A stretch of DNA of 64,000 nt from DATFRY01 sp963764695 (GTDB lineage: Bacteria; Myxococcota_A; Polyangia; Haliangiales; Haliangiaceae), in NCBI GenBank assembly GCA_963764695.1, contig CAVXTW010000014.1:124001-188000 (forward strand). The letters run 5' to 3'. The notes beneath the pieces were generated by a model. That model did no database searches, was not told the DNA's origin, and was given only the letters and a program-made list of their open reading frames with translations. This document shows, piece after piece, positions 1 to 8,726 of the stretch (position 1 is the stretch's first letter; the number at the start of each line of letters is the position of its first letter). The position numbers were made by a program, and so were the translations under genes.

Positions 1-1890
1 CCCGCATCGGCGCCCGAGGCGGACCCCGCCCTCGACGTGGAACCGGAGCTCGACGCGGCCTCGGCCCCGGAGATGCCGCCACCCGGAGTGGGGCCCCCAC
101 CCGGGTCTCCTCCGCCGCCGGTGGCGCCTCCTCCGGCGATGCCGTCCGAAGGCCGACCGGAGGCGGGCGCCGAGGGGGCGATCGCGCGGAAAAGCGCGAT
201 GGCGCCCGCCGTCTCCGACAGTAACATCCGGGTGGACGTCGGGCTGCTCGACAAGCTGATGAACCTGGTCGGCGAGCTGGTGCTGGCTCGCAACCAGATC
301 GTCCAGTCGGCGGCCAGGTTCGAGGAGCCGACCTTCGCGACCGCTACCCAGCGCCTGAACCTCATCACGACCGAGCTGCAGGAGGGCGTCATGAAGACGC
401 GCATGCAGCCGATCGGCAACCTGTGGAACAGGCTGCCCCGCGTCGTGCGCGACCTCGCGACCTCCTGTGGCAAGCAGATCCGGATCGAGATGTCCGGCAA
501 GGAGACCGAGCTCGATCGCACGATCCTCGAGGCGATCAAGGATCCGATCACCCACGCGGTCCGGAACGCGATCGACCACGGCATCGAGGCGCCGGCCGTC
601 CGCGCGTCCCGCGGGAAGCCGCGCACCGGCACCCTGTCGCTGCGCGCCTACCACGAGGGGGGACAGGTCAACATCGAGATCTCCGACGACGGCGCCGGGA
701 TGGACCCGGACGCGATCCGACACAAGTCGGTCGAGCTGGGGCTGGTGTCGCCGGAACGCGCGGCGCGGATGACGGACCGCGAGCTGACGCAGCTGGTCTT
801 CCTGCCCGGCTTCACGACCGCCCCCGCGGTCACCAGCCTGTCGGGGCGCGGGGTGGGGATGGACGTGATCAAGATCCACGTCGAGAAGATCGGCGGCGTG
901 GTCGATCTCGTGAGCGCGGTCGGCGCCGGCACGACGCTGCGGATCAAGATCCCGCTCACCCTGGCCATCGTCCCCGCGCTCATCGTGACCAGCGCCGGCG
1001 AGCGCTACGCCATCCCGCAGGTCAGCCTCGTCGAGCTGGTCCGGCTGGAGGGAGCGCTGGCCAGGCAACGCGTCGAGACCATCGACGACACGCCGATCTA
1101 CCGGCTGCGAGGCCGGCTGCTCCCGCTGGTCCACCTGGACCGGGCGCTCGAGCTCGACCCGCGCCGGCGCCCTCGTGCCGACGACGACGAGGTCGTCAGC
1201 ATCGTGGTGCTCAAGGCGGGTGACCAGGAGTTCGGCCTTGTCGTCGACGAGATCCACGACAACGAGGAGATCGTGGTCAAGCCGCTCCACAAGGGGCTCA
1301 AGGCCATCGCCAGCTTCGCCGGCGCGACCATCATGGGAGACGGCCGCGTCGCGCTCATCATCGACGTGATGGGGATGGCCCAGCGCGCCGGGGTCTCGTC
1401 GGAGACGCCCGAGGACGCGATCGGGGGGCGAGACGATTCCTCCGCCGAGGCGCGTGCCGAGGCGCCCAGCCTGCTCCTGTTCGACGCCGGGCGGGGCGAC
1501 CTCATGGCCATCCCGCTGGCGATGGTCGCGCGGCTCGAGGAGTTCCCGGCGGCCCGGGTCGAGCGCTCCGGCGGCCGCGAGTTCGTGCAGTACCGCGGCG
1601 AGGTCATGCCGCTCCTCCACCTGTCGGCCCTGATGAGCGGCGCGGCCCCCGAGCCATCGGACTCGATCCAGGTGGTCGTCTACTCGAGCGAGGGCCGCAC
1701 CATCGGCATCGTGGTCGATCGCATCATCGACATCGTCGAGCAGCAGCGGGCGGCCGACGGCGCGGCGACCAGCCGCGACTTCTCCACCGCGGTGGTGGTC
1801 CAGGGCAAGGTAACGCAGCTCCTGGATCTCCACGGGCTGATCCGCGCGCACGACCCCGGCTCCGCCGGAGGGGGCGCGCATGTCGGGTGA
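1..1890 (+). CDS. cheA: Chemotaxis histidine kinase CheA, 5' end outside window
   Basis: Central autokinase of a chemosensory array; it phosphorylates CheY and is coupled to receptors by CheW. The reading frame is already open at base 1, so the Hpt (P1) domain lies outside the window; a GTG at 37 is only an internal codon. A Pro/Ala-rich linker (to about 200) is followed by the P3 dimerisation helices (about 225-330). The P4 ATPase has an N box HAVRNAIDHGIE near 553-588, DDGAGMD near 688-708 and GRGVGMDV near 847-870. A P5 CheW-like domain (about 960-1380) follows. A second CheW-like domain occupies about 1460-1870, so the C-terminus carries two in tandem. The 3' end overlaps cheW by 11 bases, indicating translational coupling. 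Confidence 0.96.
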   Translation, partial: PASAPEADPALDVEPELDAASAPEMPPPGVGPPPGSPPPPVAPPPAMPSEGRPEAGAEGAIARKSAMAPAVSDSNIRVDVGLLDKLMNLVGELVLARNQIVQSAARFEEPTFATATQRLNLITTELQEGVMKTRMQPIGNLWNRLPRVVRDLATSCGKQIRIEMSGKETELDRTILEAIKDPITHAVRNAIDHGIEAPAVRASRGKPRTGTLSLRAYHEGGQVNIEISDDGAGMDPDAIRHKSVELGLVSPERAARMTDRELTQLVFLPGFTTAPAVTSLSGRGVGMDVIKIHVEKIGGVVDLVSAVGAGTTLRIKIPLTLAIVPALIVTSAGERYAIPQVSLVELVRLEGALARQRVETIDDTPIYRLRGRLLPLVHLDRALELDPRRRPRADDDEVVSIVVLKAGDQEFGLVVDEIHDNEEIVVKPLHKGLKAIASFAGATIMGDGRVALIIDVMGMAQRAGVSSETPEDAIGGRDDSSAEARAEAPSLLLFDAGRGDLMAIPLAMVARLEEFPAARVERSGGREFVQYRGEVMPLLHLSALMSGAAPEPSDSIQVVVYSSEGRTIGIVVDRIIDIVEQQRAADGAATSRDFSTAVVVQGKVTQLLDLHGLIRAHDPGSAGGGAHVG

Positions 1891-2365
1891 CCGCGCGGCG
1901 GAGCGCTCGACGCAGCTCTGCACCTTCCGCATCGGACGGCTGGTCCTCGGGGTCGACATCATGAAGGTGCAGGAGGTGCTCCTCCCTCAGGAGATGACGC
2001 GGGTCCCGCTCGCGTCCCGCGCGGTCGGAGGCCTCATTAACCTGCGCGGCCAGATCGCGACCGCGATCGATCTGCGATGGCAGCTGGGCCTCCCGCCGCG
2101 GCCGACCGACGAGCGCCCGATGAACGTGGTCCTGCGCACCGACGACGGCGCGGTGAGCCTCCTGGTCGACACGATCGGCGACATCGTGGACGTGCGCGAG
2201 AGCTCCTTCGAGGACCCTCCGGCCACGATCGCGCCGCCGATCAGGAGGCTGATCCACGGCGTGTACAAGCTCGAGCACCAGCTGCTGCTCTTGCTCCACG
2301 CCGACCAGGCGGCATGGCTCGCCCTGGATCAGGCCACCCGCGCCCCCAGCCACCCGCACCGCTAG
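1880..2365 (+). CDS. cheW: Chemotaxis coupling protein CheW
   Basis: Scaffold protein joining receptor to CheA, 161 residues, a single CheW/SH3-like domain covering residues about 10-150. The core GGLINLRGQIATAIDLR (residues about 49-65) is the usual CheW signature. The ATG lies inside the last codons of cheA and is preceded by a strong GGAGGGGG Shine-Dalgarno sequence, which supports this start. The C-terminus is short and rich in Pro/His. The gene is followed after 25 bases by a receptor gene, so it is probably dedicated to that receptor. Confidence 0.96.
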   Translation: MSGDRAAERSTQLCTFRIGRLVLGVDIMKVQEVLLPQEMTRVPLASRAVGGLINLRGQIATAIDLRWQLGLPPRPTDERPMNVVLRTDDGAVSLLVDTIGDIVDVRESSFEDPPATIAPPIRRLIHGVYKLEHQLLLLLHADQAAWLALDQATRAPSHPHR

Positions 2366-2390
2366 CCCACCAACAGCGAGCCTCACACCC

Positions 2391-4037
2391 ATGACTTCGA
2401 CCAGAGGAACCAGGACGGCCAAGGGGAACGGCAGCCGCCACGCGGCGACCAACGGCCGCAAAGCGACCGGCGCGCCGCGCAACGGGCGGGCGACCGACGT
2501 CGACCGCGCGCGCGCCGAGGCCGCGATACTCGCTGCCCTCCAGGCCGCGCTCGACAGGTCGCACGCCGTGCTCGAGCTCTCCATGGATGGCGCGATCCTG
2601 GCCGCCAACGGCAACTTCGTGGACCTGGTCGGCTACCAGCTCGACGAGCTCGTCGGACGCAACCACTCCATCCTGGTCGCGGCGGACGAGCGGCGCGAAG
2701 GCGCGGAGCGCGACCTCTGGTCCCAGCTCGACCGCGGTGAGCACCGATCCGGCGAGTTCAGGCGGGTCGCGAAGGGGGGCAAGGAGATCTGGCTGCAGGC
2801 CTCCTACAACCCGATCGTCGGGGCCGACGGTCACCCGTTCAAGGTGGTCGTCTACGCGATCGACGTCACCACGCAGAAGTCGCGGTTCCTCGACCAGGCC
2901 GGGCGCGTCGCCGCGCTCGGCAACTCGCAGGCGATCGCCGAGTTCTCCCTCGACGGCACGGTCCTGACCGCGAACGCGAACTTCCTCGCGCTGACCGGAT
3001 ACTCGCTCGACGAGATCACCGGCAAGCACCACCGCATGTTCCTCGACGAGGCGCAGCGGGGCGGCCCCGAGGACCAGGAGCTCTGGTCGAGGTTGAGCCG
3101 CGGCGAGTACAGGGCCGGCCAGTTCAAGCGGATCGGCAAGGGGGGCAAGGAGATCTGGATCCAGGCCTCCTACGACCCGATCCTCGACCTCGAGGGGCGC
3201 CCATACAAGGTCGTCACCATCGCCAGCGACAGCACGCATCAGGCCGTCCTGCGCCAGGAGATGACCAGCAACGCCCAGTCGCTCGCCGTCGCGTCGGAGC
3301 AGATGGCCGCGATCAGCCAGCAGATGAGCACGAACGCCGAGGAGACATCGACCCAGGCGAACGCGGTGTCGGCCGCGTCCGAGCAGGTGAGCCAGAACAT
3401 CGAGACCGTCGCGACGGCGGTGGAGGAAATGCTGGCCAGCATCCGCGAGATCGCCAAGAACGCCCACGACGCCGCTCACGTCGCCACCTCGGCGGTCCAC
3501 GTGGCGGAGAGCACGAACGCGACCGTCGGCAAGCTCGGCGAGAGCAGCGCGGAGATCGGCAAGGTCATCAAGGTGATCACATCGATCGCGCAGCAGACGA
3601 ACCTCCTGGCGCTCAACGCCACCATCGAGGCGGCGCGCGCGGGCGAGGCCGGCAAGGGCTTCGCGGTGGTGGCCAACGAGGTCAAGGAGCTCGCCAAGGA
3701 GACCGCGCGCGCCACCGAGGACATCAGCCAGAAGATCGAGGCGATCCAGAAGGACAGCCGGCGCGCGGTGACCGCGATCGGCGAGATCAGCACCATCATC
3801 AACCAGATAAGCGACATCCAGAGCACGATCGCGATCGCCGTCGAGCAGCAGACCGCGACCACCAACGAGATCGCCCGCAACGTCGCCGAGGGCGCCAAGG
3901 GGAGCGCGGCGATCGCGCGCAACATCACCGGCGTGGCCACCGCGGCGCACGACACCACGGCCGGCGCCGGCAAGCTGATGACGGCGGCGACCGAGCTGGC
4001 CCGCATGGCGAACCAGCTCGAGGAGCTGGTCGGTTGA
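2391..4037 (+). CDS. Soluble methyl-accepting chemotaxis protein with two PAS domains
   Basis: Cytoplasmic chemoreceptor of 548 residues. There is no membrane segment. After a basic, low-complexity N-terminus come two PAS domains (about 60-170 and 182-290) that look like a recent duplication: both contain a GGKEIW-QASY segment and a similar SLDG/SMDG start. The C-terminal half is the MCP signalling coiled coil, with the hairpin tip LLALNATIEAARAGEAGKG at about residues 404-422. Aer-type PAS receptors often bind flavin or heme, but the ligand cannot be deduced here. The receptor sits between cheW and cheY and is the only receptor in the cluster. Confidence 0.95.
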   Translation: MTSTRGTRTAKGNGSRHAATNGRKATGAPRNGRATDVDRARAEAAILAALQAALDRSHAVLELSMDGAILAANGNFVDLVGYQLDELVGRNHSILVAADERREGAERDLWSQLDRGEHRSGEFRRVAKGGKEIWLQASYNPIVGADGHPFKVVVYAIDVTTQKSRFLDQAGRVAALGNSQAIAEFSLDGTVLTANANFLALTGYSLDEITGKHHRMFLDEAQRGGPEDQELWSRLSRGEYRAGQFKRIGKGGKEIWIQASYDPILDLEGRPYKVVTIASDSTHQAVLRQEMTSNAQSLAVASEQMAAISQQMSTNAEETSTQANAVSAASEQVSQNIETVATAVEEMLASIREIAKNAHDAAHVATSAVHVAESTNATVGKLGESSAEIGKVIKVITSIAQQTNLLALNATIEAARAGEAGKGFAVVANEVKELAKETARATEDISQKIEAIQKDSRRAVTAIGEISTIINQISDIQSTIAIAVEQQTATTNEIARNVAEGAKGSAAIARNITGVATAAHDTTAGAGKLMTAATELARMANQLEELVG

Positions 4038-4074
4038 GCCGCGCTGCCGGGTCCATCGGCTCGAGGGGGACGAG

Positions 4075-4452
4075 GTGAGAGCCATCGTGATCGACGATTC
4101 GCGGGCGATGCGGACGATCCTGCGCCGCGCGCTCACCGATGCCGGCTTCCAGGTGATCGAGGCAGGGGACGGGCGAGAGGCGCTCGAGCGGATAACCGCC
4201 AGCGGGCCACTCGATCTCGCGCTGGTCGACTGGAACATGCCGATCATGACCGGCTACGAGCTCATCTGCGAGGTGCGCTCGCGCAGCGAGTTCGACGCCA
4301 TGGCGATCATGATGGTCACGACCGAGACCGAGCTCGACCAGGTAAAGCGCGCGCTGGCGGCGGGAGCCAACGAGTACGTCATGAAGCCGTTCGACGCCGC
4401 CATCCTGCGCGAGAAGCTGCTCCTGCTCGGCTTCGGAGAGGGAGCGAGCTGA
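4075..4452 (+). CDS. cheY: Stand-alone CheY-like response regulator
   Basis: Single receiver domain of 125 residues with no output domain. Conserved residues are visible: the acidic pair D7/D8, the phospho-acceptor D52 (VDWNMP), T83/T84 after beta-4 and K104 in VMKPF. The start is GTG, preceded by a G-rich stretch (GAGGGGGACGAG). It is the likely phosphorylation target of the cluster's CheA. Because the next gene encodes a CheB lacking its own receiver, this protein could also act in trans on CheB, but that is inference. Confidence 0.94.
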   Translation: MRAIVIDDSRAMRTILRRALTDAGFQVIEAGDGREALERITASGPLDLALVDWNMPIMTGYELICEVRSRSEFDAMAIMMVTTETELDQVKRALAAGANEYVMKPFDAAILREKLLLLGFGEGAS

Positions 4453-4507
4453 CCGTGCGCATGGCGCGCTTCACGGTGCAGGGTCGCGGCCGCCGGCCTG
4501 GCTGCCA

Positions 4508-5143
4508 GTGGTCGCCTTGACCGGCCCGGCGGGATTCACCCCCGTCCGCGTCGTGGCGATCGGTGCGTCCACCGGCGGACCGAACGCGCTCGCCGCGCTG
4601 TTCGCCGAGATCCCCGGGACCCTGCCGGTCCCGGTCGTGATCGTCCAGCACACGCCGCCACTCTTCAGCAGCTCGCTCGCCGGGCGCCTGTCGGCCGGCA
4701 GCTCGCTGGCCTTCCGCGAGGCGAGCGAGGGGGACCGCCTCGAGCCGGGTCGGGTGTGGATCGCTCCCGCCGATCACCACATGCGCGTCATCGCCGATGC
4801 GGGTGGCGTGCGGATCGGGCTCGACCAGGGCCCCCCCGAGAACTCGTGCCGGCCGGCGGTCGATGTCCTGTTCCGCTCGGTCGCGGCCGTGTACGGGCCT
4901 GGCGCGCTCGCGATCGTCCTCACCGGCATGGGGAAGGACGGGTTGCGCGGTTGCGAGGAGGTCCACCAGCGGGCCGGCCAGATCCTGGTCCAGGACCGGC
5001 GCACCTCGGTGGTGTGGGGGATGCCCGGCTTCGTGGCCAACGCTGGTCTGGCCCACGCGGTGCTGCCGCTTCCGGAGATCGCGGCGGAGCTCCTGCGGCG
5101 CGTCGCGCGTCCGCGCGCCGACCGGGCGACGAGGCCCGCCTGA
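4508..5143 (+). CDS. cheB: CheB-type protein-glutamate methylesterase without receiver domain
   Basis: Removes methyl groups from receptor glutamates and deamidates glutamines. The 211-residue product consists only of the catalytic domain. Ser21 in GASTGGP, His48 in QHTP and Asp144 in GMGKDG match the CheB catalytic triad. Canonical CheB has an N-terminal receiver that inhibits the domain until phosphorylated; it is absent here, as in Myxococcus FrzG. The start is GTG and no longer reading frame is available upstream. The gene lies 55 bases after cheY and 2 bases before cheR. Confidence 0.92.
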   Translation: MVALTGPAGFTPVRVVAIGASTGGPNALAALFAEIPGTLPVPVVIVQHTPPLFSSSLAGRLSAGSSLAFREASEGDRLEPGRVWIAPADHHMRVIADAGGVRIGLDQGPPENSCRPAVDVLFRSVAAVYGPGALAIVLTGMGKDGLRGCEEVHQRAGQILVQDRRTSVVWGMPGFVANAGLAHAVLPLPEIAAELLRRVARPRADRATRPA

Positions 5144-5145
5144 CC

Positions 5146-5964
5146 ATGGCGCTGAGCCAGAGCAGCGTCGCCTTCGTCCGCAAGCTCGTGTACGGCAGGG
5201 CGGCCATCGTGATCGAGGAGAACAAGGAGTACCTCATCGAGTCGAGGCTCGGTTCGCTGGCCCGGGCGAAGCGGATCACCTCGATCGACAGCCTGATCGA
5301 GCTCGCCAGGGGCGGCGCGCTCGATCTCCAGACCGAGGTCGTCGAGGCGATCACCACCAACGAGACGACCTTCTTCCGCGACCTGGCCCCGTTCGAGGCG
5401 CTGCGCACCACGATCCTGCCCGAGCTGCTGGCGGCGCGGACCTCCGGCCGCCCCTTGACCATCTGGTCGGCCGCCTGTTCGACCGGCCAGGAGCCCTACA
5501 GCCTGGCGATGCTGCTCCTCGAGCACTTCCCGGTCGAGACGCGATCGCGCATCGCGATCGTGGCGACCGATCTGTCGCGCCCGAGCCTCGAGCGCGCCCG
5601 CGCCGGCCGCTACCGGCAGGTCGAGGTAAACCGCGGGATGCCGGCGCCCTTGCTGGTCAAGTACTTCACCCGTCAGGGTGCCGAGTGGGTGCTGTCGCCG
5701 GCCGTCCGCGCCATGGTGGACTTCCGCCAGCTCAACCTGATCGAGCCGTGGCCGCCGGATCTCCGCCCCGACGTGGTGTTCATGCGCAACGTCCTCATTT
5801 ACTTCGACGTGCCGGCCAAGCGCGCCATCCTGCAGCGGGTCCGCCGCATCGTCTCGCGCGACGGCGCCCTGTTCCTGGGCTCGGCCGAGACGACGCTCGG
5901 CATCGACGACGCCTGGGACAGGGCGTCGTTCGCAGTCTCCTCCTACTACCGCCCTGGAGGCTGA
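5146..5964 (+). CDS. cheR: CheR-type chemoreceptor glutamate methyltransferase
   Basis: SAM-dependent methylation of receptor glutamates. The ATG at 5146 gives 272 residues, the normal CheR length; the frame is open further upstream but that part does not resemble protein. The N-terminal all-alpha domain (about 1-85) ends in the TNETTFFRD motif. The SAM-binding motif WSAACSTGQEPYS is at about residues 107-119, and FMRNVLIYFD at about 212-221 is the characteristic late motif. It follows cheB by two bases. No TPR extension is present. Confidence 0.95.
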   Translation: MALSQSSVAFVRKLVYGRAAIVIEENKEYLIESRLGSLARAKRITSIDSLIELARGGALDLQTEVVEAITTNETTFFRDLAPFEALRTTILPELLAARTSGRPLTIWSAACSTGQEPYSLAMLLLEHFPVETRSRIAIVATDLSRPSLERARAGRYRQVEVNRGMPAPLLVKYFTRQGAEWVLSPAVRAMVDFRQLNLIEPWPPDLRPDVVFMRNVLIYFDVPAKRAILQRVRRIVSRDGALFLGSAETTLGIDDAWDRASFAVSSYYRPGG

Positions 5965-5966
5965 GC

Positions 5967-6425
5967 ATGGAGAACCTCGCTCCCCCTTCCGACGACGACA
6001 TCGACGACATCGTGAACACGCTGGCCAGCATGTGCCTGGGAATGGAGGCCGAACGGATCCCGCTCGGCGACTCGACGCCGGATGGCGAGCTCCTGATCGC
6101 TTCGGTCGCGATCACAGGGGCGTGGACCGGCTCCGTGGAGGTGTCGTGCTCGCGGGCGCTGGCCCGCCAATCTGCCCAGGCCATGTTCGGCACCCATGAG
6201 GTCTCCGACGAGCAGACCTCCGACGCGCTGCTCGAGATCGCCAACATCATCGCCGGCAACTTCAAGTCCCTCGTGTCCGGACCCTCGAGCCTGTCGTTGC
6301 CCGTCATGCGCCAGCTCCCGGTGGACGAGGCCGGCGACGGATTGGCCCACCGCCTCGGCTTCGACTGCGGCGGACATCTGCTCCTGGTCAGCGTCTCGTC
6401 CCACCAGCGCCGCGACGGCGAATGA
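5967..6425 (+). CDS. cheX: CheX/CheC-type chemotaxis phosphatase domain protein
   Basis: A 152-residue single-domain protein. The segment DALLEIANIIAGN (residues about 88-100) contains the E-x-x-N dephosphorylation motif of the CheC/CheX/FliM family, followed by a second half typical of CheX. It probably speeds dephosphorylation of the cluster's CheY. A GGAGG sequence seven bases upstream supports the ATG. It begins two bases after cheR and its stop overlaps the next start (ATGA), so it is translationally coupled on both sides. Confidence 0.85.
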   Translation: MENLAPPSDDDIDDIVNTLASMCLGMEAERIPLGDSTPDGELLIASVAITGAWTGSVEVSCSRALARQSAQAMFGTHEVSDEQTSDALLEIANIIAGNFKSLVSGPSSLSLPVMRQLPVDEAGDGLAHRLGFDCGGHLLLVSVSSHQRRDGE

Positions 6426-8092
6426 CGGCCATGAGCATGCAGAGCGAAGTGCCGGCGGTCGACCTACCCAGGCCACGGGTCTACGTCGCGGAGGACTCGC
6501 GCGCCCAGCGCCGCATCTACGCGTCCTTCCTCGCGGCCGACTTCGAGATCGCGCTGTTCGAGCACGGCCGCGCCCTCCTCGATGCGGTGATGGAGCGCCT
6601 GCCCGACGTGATCATCTCGGACGTGGAGATGCCGGAGATGGACGGGCTGACGCTCACCCGGCGCCTGAAGGAGGACCCGGCCACCCGCGCCGTGCCGGTC
6701 ATCCTGCTGACCGCGGGGGACGGCCGCAGCGTGACCTCCTGCCTCGACGCGGGGGCGGACGACTTCCTGCGCAAGCCGGTCCAGGCCGAGGAGCTGGCCG
6801 CGCGCGCTCGCTCCGGCGCGCGCGCGTTTGCCACGTACAAGGAGCTCCAGACCAACCACGGCGAGTTGCGCGCGACCTACGCCAGGCTCGTGACCGCCGA
6901 GGAGCGCACGCGGGCCAGCGAGGCGCGCCTGGCCGCCATCCTCGAAGGGGCCCACGACGCGATCGTCGCCGTCGACGCCGACGGACGAATCACCAGCTTC
7001 AACCGGGCCGCCGAGCGGATGTTCGGGTGGACCCGGCCGGAGATCGGGCCGACCTCCTTCCTGGTCCTCCTCGGTGACGCCCCGACGCGTAGCTGGATGA
7101 CCGAGCAGCTGCGCGGCCTGCGGACCGGCGCCGTCCCGACCAGCGAGCACCGCGAGATGGTGGGACGCCGGCGCTCGGGCGAGGAGTTCCCCCTCGATTG
7201 CTCGCTGTCCTCGGTCGAGACCGCCGAGGGACGGATGGTCTGCGCCTTCCTGCGCGACCTCACGTCGTCGCGCCAGATGGAGGCCGCCCTCCGCCAGGCG
7301 CAGCAGGTCGAGGCGATCGGACGGATGGCGGCCGGCATCGCGCACGAGATCAACACGCCGGTGCAGTGCATCCAGGACAGCCTGGAGTTCCTGCGCGAGG
7401 CGGCCGAGGCGTGGGGCACGATCCACGACCGCTATCGCGAGCTGGCCAGGTCCGCGGAGTCCGACCACCAGGAGGTGGTGAGGAGGACGCGCGAGTCGGA
7501 GGAGGCGGTCAACCTGGCGTACGTGATGGAGTCCTCGGGTCCCGCCATCCGACGCGCGCTCGACATGGCCCGCCGGATCGCCGACATCGTGCGCGCGACG
7601 AGAAAGTTCGCCGGCCCCGAGCGGGGCGGCACCAGCTCGGTTGACGTGCCGAGCGCGATCCAGACCGTGCTCGAGCTGTCGCGTTCGGACTACACCGACG
7701 TCGCCGACGTCGAGCTGGAGGTGGAGCCGCTGTCGGTGATGGGTCGCGCCAACGAGCTGAACGAGGCCCTGCGACACCTCCTGGTCAACGCCGCGCACGC
7801 AATCGCCGACACCGGCCGTCGGGGCACGATCCGCATCCGCGCCCACCGCGACGGCCAGGACGCGGTCATCAGCGTCGCCGACGATGGATGCGGCATCCCC
7901 CCCGAGAACCGCCGGCGGGTCTTCGATCCCTTCTTCACGACCAAGGAGGTCGGTCGCGGCGTGGGGCTCGGTCTGTTCGTCGCCAGCGCCGCGGCCAACC
8001 ATCACGACGGCACCCTGACCTTCGAGAGCGCGGTGGGCAGTGGGAGTACATTCACGCTCCGCCTCCCGGCCTTGGGCCGCTCGGCCGGGTAG
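6422..8092 (+). CDS. Receiver-PAS-histidine kinase (hybrid two-component sensor)
   Basis: A 556-residue cytoplasmic kinase. Domain order: receiver (about 18-135, phospho-acceptor Asp67 in ISDVEMPEMDG), short coiled coil (140-170), PAS (about 172-285), HisKA-like dimerisation domain with His308 in GIAHEINTPVQ, then HATPase with the N box near residue 450, DDGCGIP and a GVGLGL box. An N-terminal receiver in front of PAS and kinase suggests that phosphorylation by the chemosensory CheA could tune this kinase; that is inference from domain order and the four-base overlap with cheX. An alternative start is the ATG at 6431. Confidence 0.92.
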   Translation: MTAMSMQSEVPAVDLPRPRVYVAEDSRAQRRIYASFLAADFEIALFEHGRALLDAVMERLPDVIISDVEMPEMDGLTLTRRLKEDPATRAVPVILLTAGDGRSVTSCLDAGADDFLRKPVQAEELAARARSGARAFATYKELQTNHGELRATYARLVTAEERTRASEARLAAILEGAHDAIVAVDADGRITSFNRAAERMFGWTRPEIGPTSFLVLLGDAPTRSWMTEQLRGLRTGAVPTSEHREMVGRRRSGEEFPLDCSLSSVETAEGRMVCAFLRDLTSSRQMEAALRQAQQVEAIGRMAAGIAHEINTPVQCIQDSLEFLREAAEAWGTIHDRYRELARSAESDHQEVVRRTRESEEAVNLAYVMESSGPAIRRALDMARRIADIVRATRKFAGPERGGTSSVDVPSAIQTVLELSRSDYTDVADVELEVEPLSVMGRANELNEALRHLLVNAAHAIADTGRRGTIRIRAHRDGQDAVISVADDGCGIPPENRRRVFDPFFTTKEVGRGVGLGLFVASAAANHHDGTLTFESAVGSGSTFTLRLPALGRSAG

Positions 8093-8179
8093 CTGGGGCG
8101 GCCCCTCACCGAGACCGGGGGAGACGCGGTGGCGCGAACCGTGCTCCCATCCCCTCCGTGCGCAGCCCGCTTTCGGGAT

Positions 8180-8671
8180 CTAGCGCTCCGCGCCCGCTTC
8201 GTCGACGGCGCGGGCGAGAAGTCGTACGCCGTGGTCGACTTTGCCTGCCGGGACCGAACCGTAGCCGAGGACCATGCCGGGAATGTCGCTGCGGGTCGGT
8301 CGCGGCCGGTAGTCTGCCAGTGGATACACCCGTCCCCCGTTGGCCAGCGCCCGCTGGACCACGGCCTGCTCGTCGACGCCGGCCGGCAGGGTCACGAGCA
8401 CGTTCTGTCCGGCGGACACTCCGCTGGGTGTGGCCCGGGGCAGCCACCGCCGGAGCGCCTTGATAAGCGCGTCGCGGCGATCCCGGTAGATGTGCCGCGT
8501 ACGCCGGAGGTGCCGATCGAGATCGCCGCCGGAGTGGAGGGCACCGCGGCGCCCAGCCCGCAGCCGGCCCGAGCGGATCGCCTCGCGCAGGCCATCCTCG
8601 ACCTGCACGCGCAGGCTCCGCCTCCGGGACCGGTCAAATGCGACGAACAGGTCCCGCGCAGTGGTACCCAT
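8180..8671 (-). pseudogene. MocR/PdxR-type GntR-aminotransferase regulator with large internal deletion
   Basis: The N-terminal about 40 residues match the start of a GntR winged helix (LREAIRSGRLRAG). The next residues (from about 45) match the extreme C-terminus of the aminotransferase-like half of MocR regulators (DLDRHLRRTRHIYRDRRDAL, then an SAGQN...VLVTLP core). Full-length MocR proteins are about 450-500 residues and this frame encodes 163. Most of the DNA-binding domain and the PLP-binding core, including the Schiff-base lysine, are therefore missing, with the scar near 8535-8555. The frame remains open. A good promoter remains upstream. I treat it as a decayed gene. Confidence 0.75.
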
Positions 8672-8677
8672 GAAGTG

Positions 8678-8705
8678 ACCATAACTGGCACTCGTACGGG
8701 GTCAA
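8678..8705 (-). promoter_or_regulatory. Candidate sigma70-type promoter of the MocR remnant
   Basis: On the minus strand, TTGACC (8705-8700) and TATGGT (8683-8678) are separated by 16 bases. The predicted transcription start falls within a few bases of the ATG at 8671, so the transcript would be leaderless or nearly so, a common arrangement for MocR genes. It lies between the divergent MocR and methyltransferase remnants. Confidence 0.5.
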
Positions 8706-8726
8706 CTTGGCGCGTAGGTTCGTCGC

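Noticed and set aside
2241..4247. 668-codon minus-strand open frame
   Set aside because: Antisense to the chemoreceptor gene; composition Leu/Arg/Asp-rich and no motif.
4461..4520. 20-codon ORF between cheY and cheB
   Set aside because: No ribosome-binding site, overlaps the cheB start and has Arg/Gly-rich composition; probably chance.
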